This document shows, in pieces, positions 35,419 through 43,293 of a DNA stretch of 51,513 nt. The position numbers and the translations under genes are program-made. The DNA is from a bacterium (GTDB taxonomy: Bacteria; Actinomycetota; Acidimicrobiia; Spongiisociales; Spongiisociaceae): positions 1-51,513 of the forward strand of contig JAPPGU010000025.1 in assembly GCA_028821265.1 (NCBI GenBank), written 5' to 3'. Each line of letters begins with the position of its first letter. The stretch's first letter is position 1. The notes under the pieces were generated by a model. That model made no database searches. It was not told the DNA's origin and saw nothing but the letters and a program-made list of their open reading frames with translations.

Positions 35419-35444
35419 GGAGGGGACGTTCCGGCGTCCCCTCC
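35419..35444 (+). terminator. Hairpin between the binding protein gene and the first ATPase gene
   Basis: Perfect 10-bp stem GGAGGGGACG (35419-35428) and CGTCCCCTCC (35435-35444) with loop TTCCGG. In binding-protein operons such a hairpin usually lets the receptor be made in excess over the membrane complex, by partial termination or 3'-end protection. Confidence 0.65.
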
Positions 35445-35489
35445 CCTCCTCCCGCCCAAACCTCGCACAGCAAGGTATCTTCAATCTCG

Positions 35490-36500
35490 ATGCAAGTTCC
35501 GTTGCTAACCGTCGAGAACCTCTCGGTCCGGTTCAATATGCCTGATCAGGTGATCAATGCCGTCAATGGCGTGAGCTTCTCCCTCAACACCGGGGAAACC
35601 CTCGGAATAGTCGGCGAGTCCGGATCCGGCAAGACGGTGACGGTGCTGAGCATCCTGGGACTCATCCCCAAACCCCCCGGGGAGATAACCGGTGGAAGGG
35701 CTCTCTTCGAGGGGCAGGACTTGTTGCCCCTGTCCACGGAAGCCCTCCGCTCGATCCGGGGACAGGAGATCTCCATGGTGTTCCAGGATCCCATGACCTC
35801 GCTGAACCCGGTTATCAAGGTGGGGGAGCAACTGCGGGAAGCTCTGTGGACCCACAATCCTTCCGATTCCAGGTCCAATCACCGCCGGCGCGGCGTCGAG
35901 TTGCTGGACATGGTGGGGATCCCGCAGCCGGAACGGCGCTACAACCAGTTTCCCCACGAGTACTCAGGCGGTATGCGCCAGCGGGCCATGATCGCCATGG
36001 CCATGGCCAACCGGCCCAAGCTGCTGATCGCCGACGAGCCCACCACCGCCCTGGACGTGACCATCCAGGCGCAGGTGATCGAAACCCTCAAGGCAGCCCG
36101 CCAGGAGACGGGGGCGGCTTCCATCCTGATCACCCACGACCTGGGGCTGGTCTCCCAGATTGCCGACCGGGTGATAGTGATGTACGCCGGTCGGATAATG
36201 GAGGAGGGACGTATAGGTGACATCTTCTCCCGCCCCCGTCATCCGTACACCATCAGCCTGCTGGCATCCATCCCGTCGATACAGCAAAGGCGAACCAAGC
36301 TCTACTCGATCCCCGGGCAGCCTCCCGACATGGCCAACGTGCCACCCGGCTGTCCCTTCCACCCCCGGTGCGCCATCGGAGGGGATCGGTCGGCCTGCCG
36401 ATCCGATTCGCCCTCACTCCTGGATGTCGGCGCCGGCCAGCGGGCGGCCTGCCATTTCACGGACGAGGCTGCCATTTGGGCCAGGGAGAGGGGCACATGA
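35490..36500 (+). CDS. Peptide-type ABC transporter ATP-binding protein (DppD/OppD-like)
   Basis: A 336-residue ATPase with Walker A GESGSGKTV, Q-loop VFQDPMTSLNP, signature YSGGMRQRAMIAMAM, Walker B LLIADEPTTALD and switch His in LITHDLGLV. The C-terminal extension has the oligopeptide-type Cys motif (CPFHPRC ... CRSDSP ... C), known in some members to hold an Fe-S cluster. It energises import with the partner ATPase. It overlaps the next gene by ATGA. Order receptor-ATPase-ATPase-permease-permease differs from the usual DppABCDF order. Confidence 0.94.
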   Translation: MQVPLLTVENLSVRFNMPDQVINAVNGVSFSLNTGETLGIVGESGSGKTVTVLSILGLIPKPPGEITGGRALFEGQDLLPLSTEALRSIRGQEISMVFQDPMTSLNPVIKVGEQLREALWTHNPSDSRSNHRRRGVELLDMVGIPQPERRYNQFPHEYSGGMRQRAMIAMAMANRPKLLIADEPTTALDVTIQAQVIETLKAARQETGAASILITHDLGLVSQIADRVIVMYAGRIMEEGRIGDIFSRPRHPYTISLLASIPSIQQRRTKLYSIPGQPPDMANVPPGCPFHPRCAIGGDRSACRSDSPSLLDVGAGQRAACHFTDEAAIWARERGT

Positions 36501-37504
36501 AAACCGACGCCGCCCGGAAGCCGATTCTTGACATCCGGGACATCACCACCAGTTACCACATCCGCCGCAGCGGCGCCCAGAAGGCCACCACCCTGGTGGC
36601 GGTGGAGGACGTCACCCTGTCCATCAAGCCCGGGGAGACTGTGGGGCTGGTGGGTGAGTCGGGGTGCGGCAAGTCCACCCTGGGAAGAACCATTATCCGG
36701 CTGCTGGAGCCCTCGGCCGGAATGGTGAGTTTCGCGGGACAGGACATCACCCACTTCAATCACCAAGAGATGCGTCCCCTGCGCCAGGAGATGCAGATCG
36801 TCTTCCAGGATCCCTACGCCTCCCTGAATCCCCGGTTCAGAGTCCGCCAGATCCTGTACGAGCCCTTCCGGATCCATGGCATCTCCAAAGCGGTGGCCAG
36901 CCAAAAGATCCCCGAACTCCTGTCCCTGGTCCAGTTGCCACCCGACTCGCTGCGCCGGTTCCCCCACGAGTTCTCCGGCGGGCAGCGACAGCGGATCGCC
37001 ATCGCCCGAGCCCTGGCTCTGGAGCCCTCTTTTCTGGTGCTGGACGAACCGGTGTCGGCGCTGGACGTCTCCATCCAGGCCCAGATTCTCAACTTGCTGG
37101 AGGACCTGCAAACCGAACTCGGCTTGGCGTATCTCTTCATCGCCCACGATCTATCGGTGGTGGGCCAAGTCTCCGATCGCGTGGCGGTCATGTACCTCGG
37201 CCGGATCGTGGAAGAAGGCCCCCGGGACGCGGTTTTCAACTCCCCCCAGCATCCCTACACGATCGCCCTCCTGTCGGCGATCCCCGACATCTCCGCCGCC
37301 CAGGGTCAACAGACCCGGGAGCGGATAATTCTCACCGGCGACCTGCCCAATCCCCTCGATCCGCCATCCGGCTGCCGCTTCCGCACCCGGTGCTGGCGAG
37401 GCGACCAACTCTGCGTCGACCAGGAACCACCATTGGCGCCTGTCTCCGACAGCTTGGTAGCCTGCCATTACCCGGGCCCCGAAGACTCCGGCGCCCGATC
37501 ATGA
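36497..37504 (+). CDS. Peptide-type ABC transporter ATP-binding protein (DppF/OppF-like)
   Basis: A 335-residue ATPase with Walker A GESGCGKST, VFQDPYASLNP, signature FSGGQRQRIAIARAL, Walker B LVLDEPVSALD and switch His in IAHDLSVV. The C-terminal Cys motif (CRFRTRC ... C ... C) is present. It forms a heterodimer with the preceding ATPase. The ATG overlaps the upstream stop codon, and its own stop overlaps the permease start (ATGA), so the four membrane-complex genes are tightly coupled. Confidence 0.94.
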   Translation: MKTDAARKPILDIRDITTSYHIRRSGAQKATTLVAVEDVTLSIKPGETVGLVGESGCGKSTLGRTIIRLLEPSAGMVSFAGQDITHFNHQEMRPLRQEMQIVFQDPYASLNPRFRVRQILYEPFRIHGISKAVASQKIPELLSLVQLPPDSLRRFPHEFSGGQRQRIAIARALALEPSFLVLDEPVSALDVSIQAQILNLLEDLQTELGLAYLFIAHDLSVVGQVSDRVAVMYLGRIVEEGPRDAVFNSPQHPYTIALLSAIPDISAAQGQQTRERIILTGDLPNPLDPPSGCRFRTRCWRGDQLCVDQEPPLAPVSDSLVACHYPGPEDSGARS

Positions 37505-38448
37505 CCAGATACGTTGCCCGCCGCCTGTTGCACGGCATCCTGGTCATGTGGATCGTCTCGACCGCCGTGTTCGTGATCTTCCGGCTGGTCCCAGGCGACC
37601 CCGCCGCCATGACACTCGGCTTCGACGCCTCACCGGAGGACTACGAAGCACTCCGAGAGGAGTTGGGCCTCAACGACCCCATCCACGTCCAATACCTGCG
37701 CTGGATGGGGAACCTGGCCCGCGGCGACTTCGGGAAGTCGATTACTCACGGCTACGCCGAGGTGTCCAGCCTGGTCTTTCCCGCCTTGGGGAGAACCTTG
37801 GAACTGGCTGCTCTCTCCATACTCCTGGCCGTGATTGTGGCCGTGCCCCTGGGGATGATCTCGGCCATCCGGGAAGGGACATGGGTGGACCACATCGCCC
37901 GGGTGTTCACCACCCTGGGATTCAGCATGCCCACCTATGTGATGGGAATCGGCTTGCTCATCCTGCTGGCGGAAGTGTTCCCCCTTCTACCTCCCGGGGG
38001 GTACGTTCCCTTTGGAGAAGATCCCGTCAAGCACCTCAGTCAACTGATAATGCCGGTGCTCACCATCGCGTCGGTGACCGCCGCCCGGCTGACCCGGTTC
38101 ATGAGAGCAGGGATGTTGGAAGTGCTCAGCGCCGACTACGTGCGCACCGCCCGCGCCAAGGGCCTGACGGAGCGTCGGGTCAACTACTGGCATGCCTTCC
38201 GGAACGCCGCCATCCCGCTGGTCACCGAGGTGGGCGTCAACTTCGGATTGCTGGTGGGAGGGATGGTGGTTATCGAGCAGATCTTCATTTGGCCGGGGTT
38301 GGGATGGCTTATGATCCAGTCCATCCTCACCCGGGCGTTCGACGTGGTTCAGATAGCCGTGCTGGTCTCGGCCGCCACCTTCGTGATCGTCAACCTGCTG
38401 GTGGACCTGACCTATTCCTGGCTCGACCCGAGGATCGCCCGTTCATGA
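37501..38448 (+). CDS. Peptide-type ABC transporter permease (DppB/OppB-like)
   Basis: A 315-residue inner-membrane permease with six helices. The N-terminal MTRYVARRLLHGILVMW helix and VFVIFRLVPGDPA are the DppB hallmark, and the EAA loop (about 217-236, YVRTARAKGLTERRV) contacts the ATPases. It pairs with the DppC-like protein to form the channel. The overlap with the upstream ATPase gene indicates one operon. Confidence 0.94.
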   Translation: MTRYVARRLLHGILVMWIVSTAVFVIFRLVPGDPAAMTLGFDASPEDYEALREELGLNDPIHVQYLRWMGNLARGDFGKSITHGYAEVSSLVFPALGRTLELAALSILLAVIVAVPLGMISAIREGTWVDHIARVFTTLGFSMPTYVMGIGLLILLAEVFPLLPPGGYVPFGEDPVKHLSQLIMPVLTIASVTAARLTRFMRAGMLEVLSADYVRTARAKGLTERRVNYWHAFRNAAIPLVTEVGVNFGLLVGGMVVIEQIFIWPGLGWLMIQSILTRAFDVVQIAVLVSAATFVIVNLLVDLTYSWLDPRIARS

Positions 38449-38470
38449 GCGCACAAGGACCAACCCGGAT

Positions 38471-39328
38471 ATGACATCTGCCGCACAGTTCTCGGAGAGA
38501 CGCAAGATCTGGAGGAGGATCGTCCGCAATCCCCTTCACCTCTTCACGCTCAGCATGGTGGCGCTGCTGGTGCTGACGGCGGTGTTCGCCGATCTCCTGG
38601 CACCTTACGGCGCCACCGAAGTGGTCGCCTATCCCTTCGAGTTGCCTACCGGACAGTTCTGGCTGGGCACCGACTCGATAGGAAGGGACATCTTCAGCCG
38701 TCTCATCCACGGATCACGGGTCTCGCTGTACGTGGGCTTTGCCTCCACCGCCATCGCGGTGGTATTCGGGGTTCCGATGGGCGTTGTCAGCGGGTACTTC
38801 GGCAAGCTCACCGACACCTTAATGATGCGCACCACCGACGGCCTGCTGGCGTTTCCCCCCATCATCCTGGCCATGGCCATGGTGGCGGTGCTGGGAACCA
38901 ACCTGCGCAATACCATCATCGCCATCGGGGTAGTTCAGATCCCCCGCTTCGCCCGTCTGGTGCGAGGAATGGCCCTCTCCCTCAAAGAGAGTGAATTCAT
39001 CACCGCCGGCAGAGCCTTGGGCGCCAGTCATGTGTATCTGATGCAGCGGTCGCTTCTGCCCAACCTGACCTCGATCATCCTGGTGCAGTTCACCCTCACC
39101 TTCGCCACCGCGGTGCTGACCGAGGCGGCCCTCAGTTTCCTGGGTCTGGGCGCTCAGCCTCCCGCCCCGTCCTGGGGCTCCATGCTGCTGGTCGGAAAGA
39201 CCCTGGTCTCCACCAATCCGTACCTGGCGTTGGGAGCGGGAAGTGCCATATTCATTACGGTGCTGGTCTTCACCCTTCTGGGCGACACCCTCACCGACCT
39301 CCTCAACCCCTACCGCACCGACCGTTAA
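38471..39328 (+). CDS. Peptide-type ABC transporter permease (DppC/OppC-like)
   Basis: A 285-residue permease: a short cytosolic N-terminus with a basic patch (ERRKIWRRIVRNP), one helix, the OppC-type loop WLGTDSIGRDIFSRLIHGSR and five more helices with EAA loop EFITAGRALGASHVYLMQRS. It completes the importer. It ends in ...LLNPYRTDR as usual for the family. A short hairpin (39337-39341 with 39350-39354) lies after the stop. Confidence 0.94.
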   Translation: MTSAAQFSERRKIWRRIVRNPLHLFTLSMVALLVLTAVFADLLAPYGATEVVAYPFELPTGQFWLGTDSIGRDIFSRLIHGSRVSLYVGFASTAIAVVFGVPMGVVSGYFGKLTDTLMMRTTDGLLAFPPIILAMAMVAVLGTNLRNTIIAIGVVQIPRFARLVRGMALSLKESEFITAGRALGASHVYLMQRSLLPNLTSIILVQFTLTFATAVLTEAALSFLGLGAQPPAPSWGSMLLVGKTLVSTNPYLALGAGSAIFITVLVFTLLGDTLTDLLNPYRTDR

Positions 39329-39466
39329 GCCTGGATCCACCGATGGGTTGGTGGGGGGTGTGGCTGTTGGTCACGCCGCCGTCCCACCCTCGTAAACTGA
39401 ATCAGGGCTCATTCCGTGGGTGGCCCTTTGGTCGCCTCTTCTCGAGCATCGGTGACGGCAAGTCAA

Positions 39467-39478
39467 GTATTCGAATAC
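39467..39478. promoter_or_regulatory. Perfect 12-bp palindrome GTATTCGAATAC before the second SDR gene
   Basis: GTATTCGAATAC is an exact palindrome 22 bases before the ATG at 39501, in an AT-richer patch. Its place and symmetry fit an operator for a dimeric repressor (GntR or TetR type), but no regulator gene is nearby. Confidence 0.4.
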
Positions 39479-39500
39479 GCACACGAACTGAGAAGTCGAC

Positions 39501-40352
39501 ATGCAACCCAAACCGCTAAACGGAAAAGTGGCAATCGTTACCGGCGCCGGCAGCCCCATCGGCATGGGCCGCGCCATGACGTTTGCCCTGGTGCAGGCCG
39601 GGGCACGCGTCGCGATGTTGGACATCAACGAGGAGTGGCTGGAGCAGTCCGCAGGCGAGGTGCGAGCGGCCGGTGGGGACGACTGTGTCCTGGACTTGGT
39701 CTGCGATATCTCAGACCCCGAAAGCGTGGAGGACGCTGTCCGCAAGACGATAGCCGGGCTGGGCGGGCTCCACGTGCTGATCAACAACGCTGGAACGATG
39801 AACCTTGCGGACCTCGCCGGCGGCAATCTTCCCAAGTTCTGGCACATCACTCCCGAGACGTGGAGCCGGATAATCGCTGTCAATTCCAGCGGATCGTTCT
39901 TCATGGCCCGGGCGGCAGTGGGCCACATGCTCGACCAGGGATGGGGCCGGATAATAGGAGTCACGACCAGCGTCGACACCATGTATCGGCCAGGCTTCTG
40001 CCCCTACGGTCCGTCCAAGGCAAGCCACGAGGCGCTGGTCGCTCTCATGTCCCGTGAATTGGACGGGACCGGAGTAACCGCCAATGTACTCGTCCCCGGC
40101 GGCCAGACCGACACCCACATGATCCCCGATGGCATCGCGGTGGAACGGGCGATCCTCATACGGCCGGAAGTGATGAACGGGCCCGCAGTGTGGCTCGCGT
40201 CAGAGGAGTCGGACGGGATCAACGGCATGCGCCTGATCGCCCACTATTGGGACGAAAGCTTGCCCCTCGACCAACGGCTCGACCAGGCCGCCGCGCCCGC
40301 CGCCTGGCCGCAACTTGGCATGCAGGGCATATTCCCGGGACAAGACTTGTGA
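39501..40352 (+). CDS. SDR-family oxidoreductase
   Basis: A 283-residue short-chain dehydrogenase. Cofactor motif TGAGSPIGMG, NNAG, catalytic Ser in GVTTSVD and YGPSK are present; LDINEE after strand 2 suggests NAD(H). The C-terminal ~50 residues (HYWDESLPLDQRLDQAAAP and onward) are longer than in minimal SDRs. It shares little beyond family motifs with the SDR at 29.9-30.7 kb. It lies 170 bases after the transporter operon with its own upstream palindrome, so it may be a separate unit of the same catabolic region. Confidence 0.9.
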   Translation: MQPKPLNGKVAIVTGAGSPIGMGRAMTFALVQAGARVAMLDINEEWLEQSAGEVRAAGGDDCVLDLVCDISDPESVEDAVRKTIAGLGGLHVLINNAGTMNLADLAGGNLPKFWHITPETWSRIIAVNSSGSFFMARAAVGHMLDQGWGRIIGVTTSVDTMYRPGFCPYGPSKASHEALVALMSRELDGTGVTANVLVPGGQTDTHMIPDGIAVERAILIRPEVMNGPAVWLASEESDGINGMRLIAHYWDESLPLDQRLDQAAAPAAWPQLGMQGIFPGQDL

Positions 40353-40527
40353 ATCGTTCGATCGCGATACCGACGAATCACCTTTCGAGACCCGCCCTCT
40401 TGTCGCTCCATCCGCAATTCACCGCGCATTCTTAAACCTGTGCGGCGAGTGCCTGTAACCTAACCATCGAAGCGAACATACGGTAACCCCGCGTCGGTAG
40501 CGGCGCACCCCAACGAGGAGGCCAACA

Positions 40528-40947
40528 TTGGAAGCGAAGACTGAGCTCCTAGTCCCGAAGGTGGTCCCAGGCGCCGTCCCGATGGTGGTTCGCGGCACCC
40601 GGCCGCCAAGCGACACGGCACAGACTCCCGGCCTGGTCCGCCGTCCCGCAATCGACGCGGCAGCGGTAGGCGCCAGCAAGATCTGGTTCGGCACGGTCAC
40701 CTCAGAGCCCAATCACACGGGTCCGCCCCACATGCACGGTGAGGCCGAGACCGCCGCGTACGTCATTTCCGGCCACGTCCGGGTCTACTACGGCGAGGAC
40801 TTCAAGGAATGGGTAGAGGCCGGACCAGGCGACTTTCTATTCGTGCCTGCCCACATGTGGCACATCGAGGAAAACCCCTACGACGTACCGTCGGAACAGT
40901 TCCTGGCCCGCGGACCGGACAACATAGTTATAAACATGGAGGTGTAG
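40528..40947 (+). CDS. Cupin-domain protein
   Basis: A 139-residue single cupin barrel. Motif 1 reads GPPHMHGEAETAAYVISG with His, His and Glu as metal ligands, and motif 2 PGDFLFVPAHMWHIEEN gives the fourth His, so a bound Fe/Mn/Ni ion is likely. It may be a small dioxygenase, isomerase or binding protein; sequence alone does not say. TTG at 40528 is the start, with GAGGAGG 8 bases upstream. It stands alone after the SDR gene. Confidence 0.82.
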   Translation: MEAKTELLVPKVVPGAVPMVVRGTRPPSDTAQTPGLVRRPAIDAAAVGASKIWFGTVTSEPNHTGPPHMHGEAETAAYVISGHVRVYYGEDFKEWVEAGPGDFLFVPAHMWHIEENPYDVPSEQFLARGPDNIVINMEV

Positions 40948-40991
40948 GGCCTCGGTCCTGCCTCGGAAGGTCGAGCCGATGGCAAGGTTGT

Positions 40992-41105
40992 GTCGGTGGG
41001 GTGGACACGCATAGGGATACCCACGTTGGGGCGGCCGTCGATAGCACCGGTCGGCTGTTGGGATCGGCCCAGTTCCGGACTGATACAGTCGGCTATGGAC
41101 ATCTA
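40992..41105 (+). pseudogene. IS110-family transposase, N-terminal remnant
   Basis: About 38 codons read VGGVDTHRDTHVGAAVDSTG and onward to ... FRTDTVGYGHL, the RuvC-like N-terminus of IS110 (DEDD) transposases with its first catalytic Asp. No start codon context and no downstream transposase sequence exist: the frame runs straight into the heptad array and the mgtE stop codon. Hence a decayed fragment of an insertion element; no terminal repeats are expected for IS110 and none are seen. Confidence 0.7.
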
Positions 41106-41134
41106 GTTTCAAACTACCAACTACCAACTACCGA
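41103..41134. repeat. Heptad CTAG-type array, site E (mgtE 3' end)
   Basis: CTAG at 41103, then CTAC at 41114, 41121 and 41128 in 7-base steps; the last includes the mgtE stop codon (TAG on the minus strand). TAGTTTCAAACTA (41104-41116) is a small inverted repeat. Here the left neighbour is the truncated IS110 fragment instead of an intact gene. Confidence 0.6.
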
Positions 41135-42510
41135 ATCAGCAGAGTGGCGACCATCAGGAACCCGCCGAACCCGACCACATCGGTCACCAGCGTCAGGAAT
41201 ATGTTCGAGGCCAGTGCCGGGTCCAGGCCCAACTTGCGAAGCAACAGGGGGATGCCGGTGCCGGACAGCGTGCCTATGACGAGGTTGACAACCGTTGCGA
41301 TTCCCATGGTCACGGCAAAGTTCACCGTGCCCCCGAACACGAGCCCTACGGTCCCGGCGAGCAAACCGACCGGTATCGAGTTGATCGCGCCGACGGCCAC
41401 CTGATTCATGAGAACGCGCCCGGCTCGACTCGGAGTGACGCCGTCAATCGCCATCGACCGGATTACCACGGCCAGGCTCTGTGCCCCGGCGTTGCCGCCC
41501 ATGAGCGCCACCACCGGCATCAGCGCAGCCAGGACCGGCCCGATGTCGTCGATCACCGCGGATTGTCGCTCGATGACCAGGGCTACAACCAGCGCCATGG
41601 CCAGGTTCACCAGCATCCAGGGAAGGCGCATGCCGGCCGCTCGTGTTACGGGCGTGAACACCGTCTCCTCGGGCCCGGCGCCCATAGCGGCGGCGAAGTC
41701 CTCGGAAGCCTCGGCCTGGACCGAATCCACCACGGCCTCATGGGTGACCATGCCCAGCAGGACACCCGAGTGATCGACCACCGGTAGTCCGAACAGGCCG
41801 TAGCGTTGCGCCAGCTCGGAGACCTCTTCCCGATCAGTTTCGGGACGAACGGCAACCGGTCGGTGCACCATGGTCTCGTCGAGTCCCACCCCGGGGCGCG
41901 CGAACACCAGATCCCGGAACGACACCACGCCGACCAGCTGGCGCCGAAGGTCGACCACGTAGACGTATGAGAGGTCCTCGATCTGGTCGTGGAGCTGCCG
42001 GAGCCGCTCGATGGCCTCGCCCGCGGTAATCCCCACCTGCAGGAACGCCACATCGGTCGTCATCAGCCCGCCTGCCGAATCGGGGGCGTGCTGGAGGAGG
42101 GCGAGCAACTCCTGGGATAACTCGGGATCAAGGCCTGCTAGTACCTGCTCCCGGTTCCTCTCGTCCAGTTGTCCGAGCAGGTCGGCCGCCATATCGGCAT
42201 CCATGGCGGCGACAAGGTCCGAACTCCGAGCCTGGTCAAGCCCTTCAAGAACATCGACGCCCAACTCGGGGCGCATCTCGTTGAGGATCCCGGCCGCGTC
42301 AGCGATGTCGAGGTCGGAGAGCAGGTCGGTAGCCGCGTCGGCGTCCAGTTCCTCGAGGATGTCCGCTGCGTCATGGGGGTCGGCGCTGGCCAGTTCCTGC
42401 CACTCGGCCGTATGGGTGTCCAGGTACTGCTCGACCTCATCCGGCTGGACCCGGGCCGTGCTCCGCAACCGCTGGGCGAGTTCCCTTGGCCTGGGCAGCC
42501 TTATTCGCAA
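41128..42510 (-). CDS. mgtE: Magnesium transporter MgtE
   Basis: A 460-residue Mg2+ channel/transporter. The N-terminal superhelical domain (about 25-140) is made of Asp/Leu-rich repeats (ADILEELDADAATDLLSDLD), followed by two CBS domains (MTTDVAFLQVGITAGEAI; VHRPVAVRPETDREEV) and five membrane helices with the pore signature PVVALMGGNAGAQSL. The cytosolic domains sense Mg2+ and gate the pore. TTG start with GGAGGAG 8 bases upstream. I see no M-box riboswitch in the 160-base leader. The extreme C-terminus ends inside heptad array E. Confidence 0.95.
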   Translation of the reverse strand: MRIRLPRPRELAQRLRSTARVQPDEVEQYLDTHTAEWQELASADPHDAADILEELDADAATDLLSDLDIADAAGILNEMRPELGVDVLEGLDQARSSDLVAAMDADMAADLLGQLDERNREQVLAGLDPELSQELLALLQHAPDSAGGLMTTDVAFLQVGITAGEAIERLRQLHDQIEDLSYVYVVDLRRQLVGVVSFRDLVFARPGVGLDETMVHRPVAVRPETDREEVSELAQRYGLFGLPVVDHSGVLLGMVTHEAVVDSVQAEASEDFAAAMGAGPEETVFTPVTRAAGMRLPWMLVNLAMALVVALVIERQSAVIDDIGPVLAALMPVVALMGGNAGAQSLAVVIRSMAIDGVTPSRAGRVLMNQVAVGAINSIPVGLLAGTVGLVFGGTVNFAVTMGIATVVNLVIGTLSGTGIPLLLRKLGLDPALASNIFLTLVTDVVGFGGFLMVATLLIR

Positions 42511-42605
42511 CGGTTTGTCTCCTCCGGGGTCGGATCCTGCTGCCGGAGCATGATGGGGACCTCTAGAAGCGTGCTGACAAAGACGGGGATGGGTAGGCCC
42601 GCGAT

Positions 42606-42646
42606 CCCTTGACCAAGGGGTTCGCTTTGAGGCCTTCGGGCGAACC
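42606..42646 (-). terminator. Two adjacent hairpins between greA and mgtE
   Basis: CCCTTG (42606-42611) with CAAGGG (42614-42619), and GGTTCGC (42619-42625) with GCGAACC (42640-42646). Read on the minus strand they follow the greA stop codon, so they probably end greA transcription; a role in the mgtE leader is possible. Confidence 0.45.
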
Positions 42647-42671
42647 GGACATTCTTCAGTACCCCCGAGTT

Positions 42672-43148
42672 TCAGCCGTCGTAGGGCCGTACCGCGAGCA
42701 CCGTGACTTTGAACATGCCTCCTGGCGCCTCGTAGGTGACATCATCGCCCGCTACCGCACCCACCAGTGCGGTACCCAAGGGACCCTCCGGAGACGCCAG
42801 CAAGAAGCCGGGAACCCGGTTTTCGGGAATGGCCACGAGATAGTCGTCCTCGAACCCGTCCTCGTCCATCAGCGTCACGACCGAGCCGATCTGCACGGTG
42901 CCGTCGCTGGCGGCCTCGCCGACGGTGGAGTGGTCGAGTAGATGCCGGAGCTTGCGGATCCGGGCTTCCATGAGGCCTTGCTCGGTCTTGGCGGCGTCAT
43001 AGTCGGCATTCTCCCGGATGTCGCCGTGTGACCTCGCCTCGGCCAGGCGCGCGGCGATGTGGGTACGCCCTTCGGTGGTCAGCATGCCGTATTCTTCTTG
43101 GAGTTTCCGGTACGCGGCAGGCGTCAGCCAGGTCTCAGGGGTGCTCAT
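42672..43148 (-). CDS. greA: Transcription elongation factor GreA
   Basis: A 158-residue factor that rescues backtracked RNA polymerase by stimulating transcript cleavage. The N-terminal coiled coil (WLTPAAYRKLQEEYGML, then GDIRENADYDAAKTEQ) carries the acidic tip residues Asp and Glu needed for cleavage; the C-terminal FKBP-like domain (IGSVVTLMDEDG, then LASPEGPLGTALVGAVAGD) binds polymerase. The start ATG at 43148 fits the family; a -10 box lies 7 bases upstream. Divergent from selD. Confidence 0.95.
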   Translation of the reverse strand: MSTPETWLTPAAYRKLQEEYGMLTTEGRTHIAARLAEARSHGDIRENADYDAAKTEQGLMEARIRKLRHLLDHSTVGEAASDGTVQIGSVVTLMDEDGFEDDYLVAIPENRVPGFLLASPEGPLGTALVGAVAGDDVTYEAPGGMFKVTVLAVRPYDG

Positions 43149-43155
43149 ACCGGCC

Positions 43156-43161
43156 AGGATA
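43156..43161 (-). promoter_or_regulatory. -10 box (TATCCT), leaderless greA transcript
   Basis: On the minus strand TATCCT ends 7 bases before the greA ATG, without a ribosome-binding site. Confidence 0.5.
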
Positions 43162-43293
43162 CCCGTTGGGATGGCCGCGCCGGCCGGGCGCCAGACCAGC
43201 CGGGACACCCCGGCCAGGTTCGCTCTGCATCGTGCCAGACTCCTGCCCTGGGCGGAATTGTCCGGCCGGAAGAGCCGTGGAAGGAGGTGAGAC

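Noticed and set aside
40992-41105. IS110 fragment as a working insertion sequence
   Set aside because: Only the first ~38 codons of a transposase remain; no DEDD completion, Tnp_20 domain or bridge-RNA region is present.
42511-42671. M-box riboswitch for mgtE
   Set aside because: The leader is only 160 bases and the two hairpins found there show none of the M-box core; they are better explained as the greA terminator.
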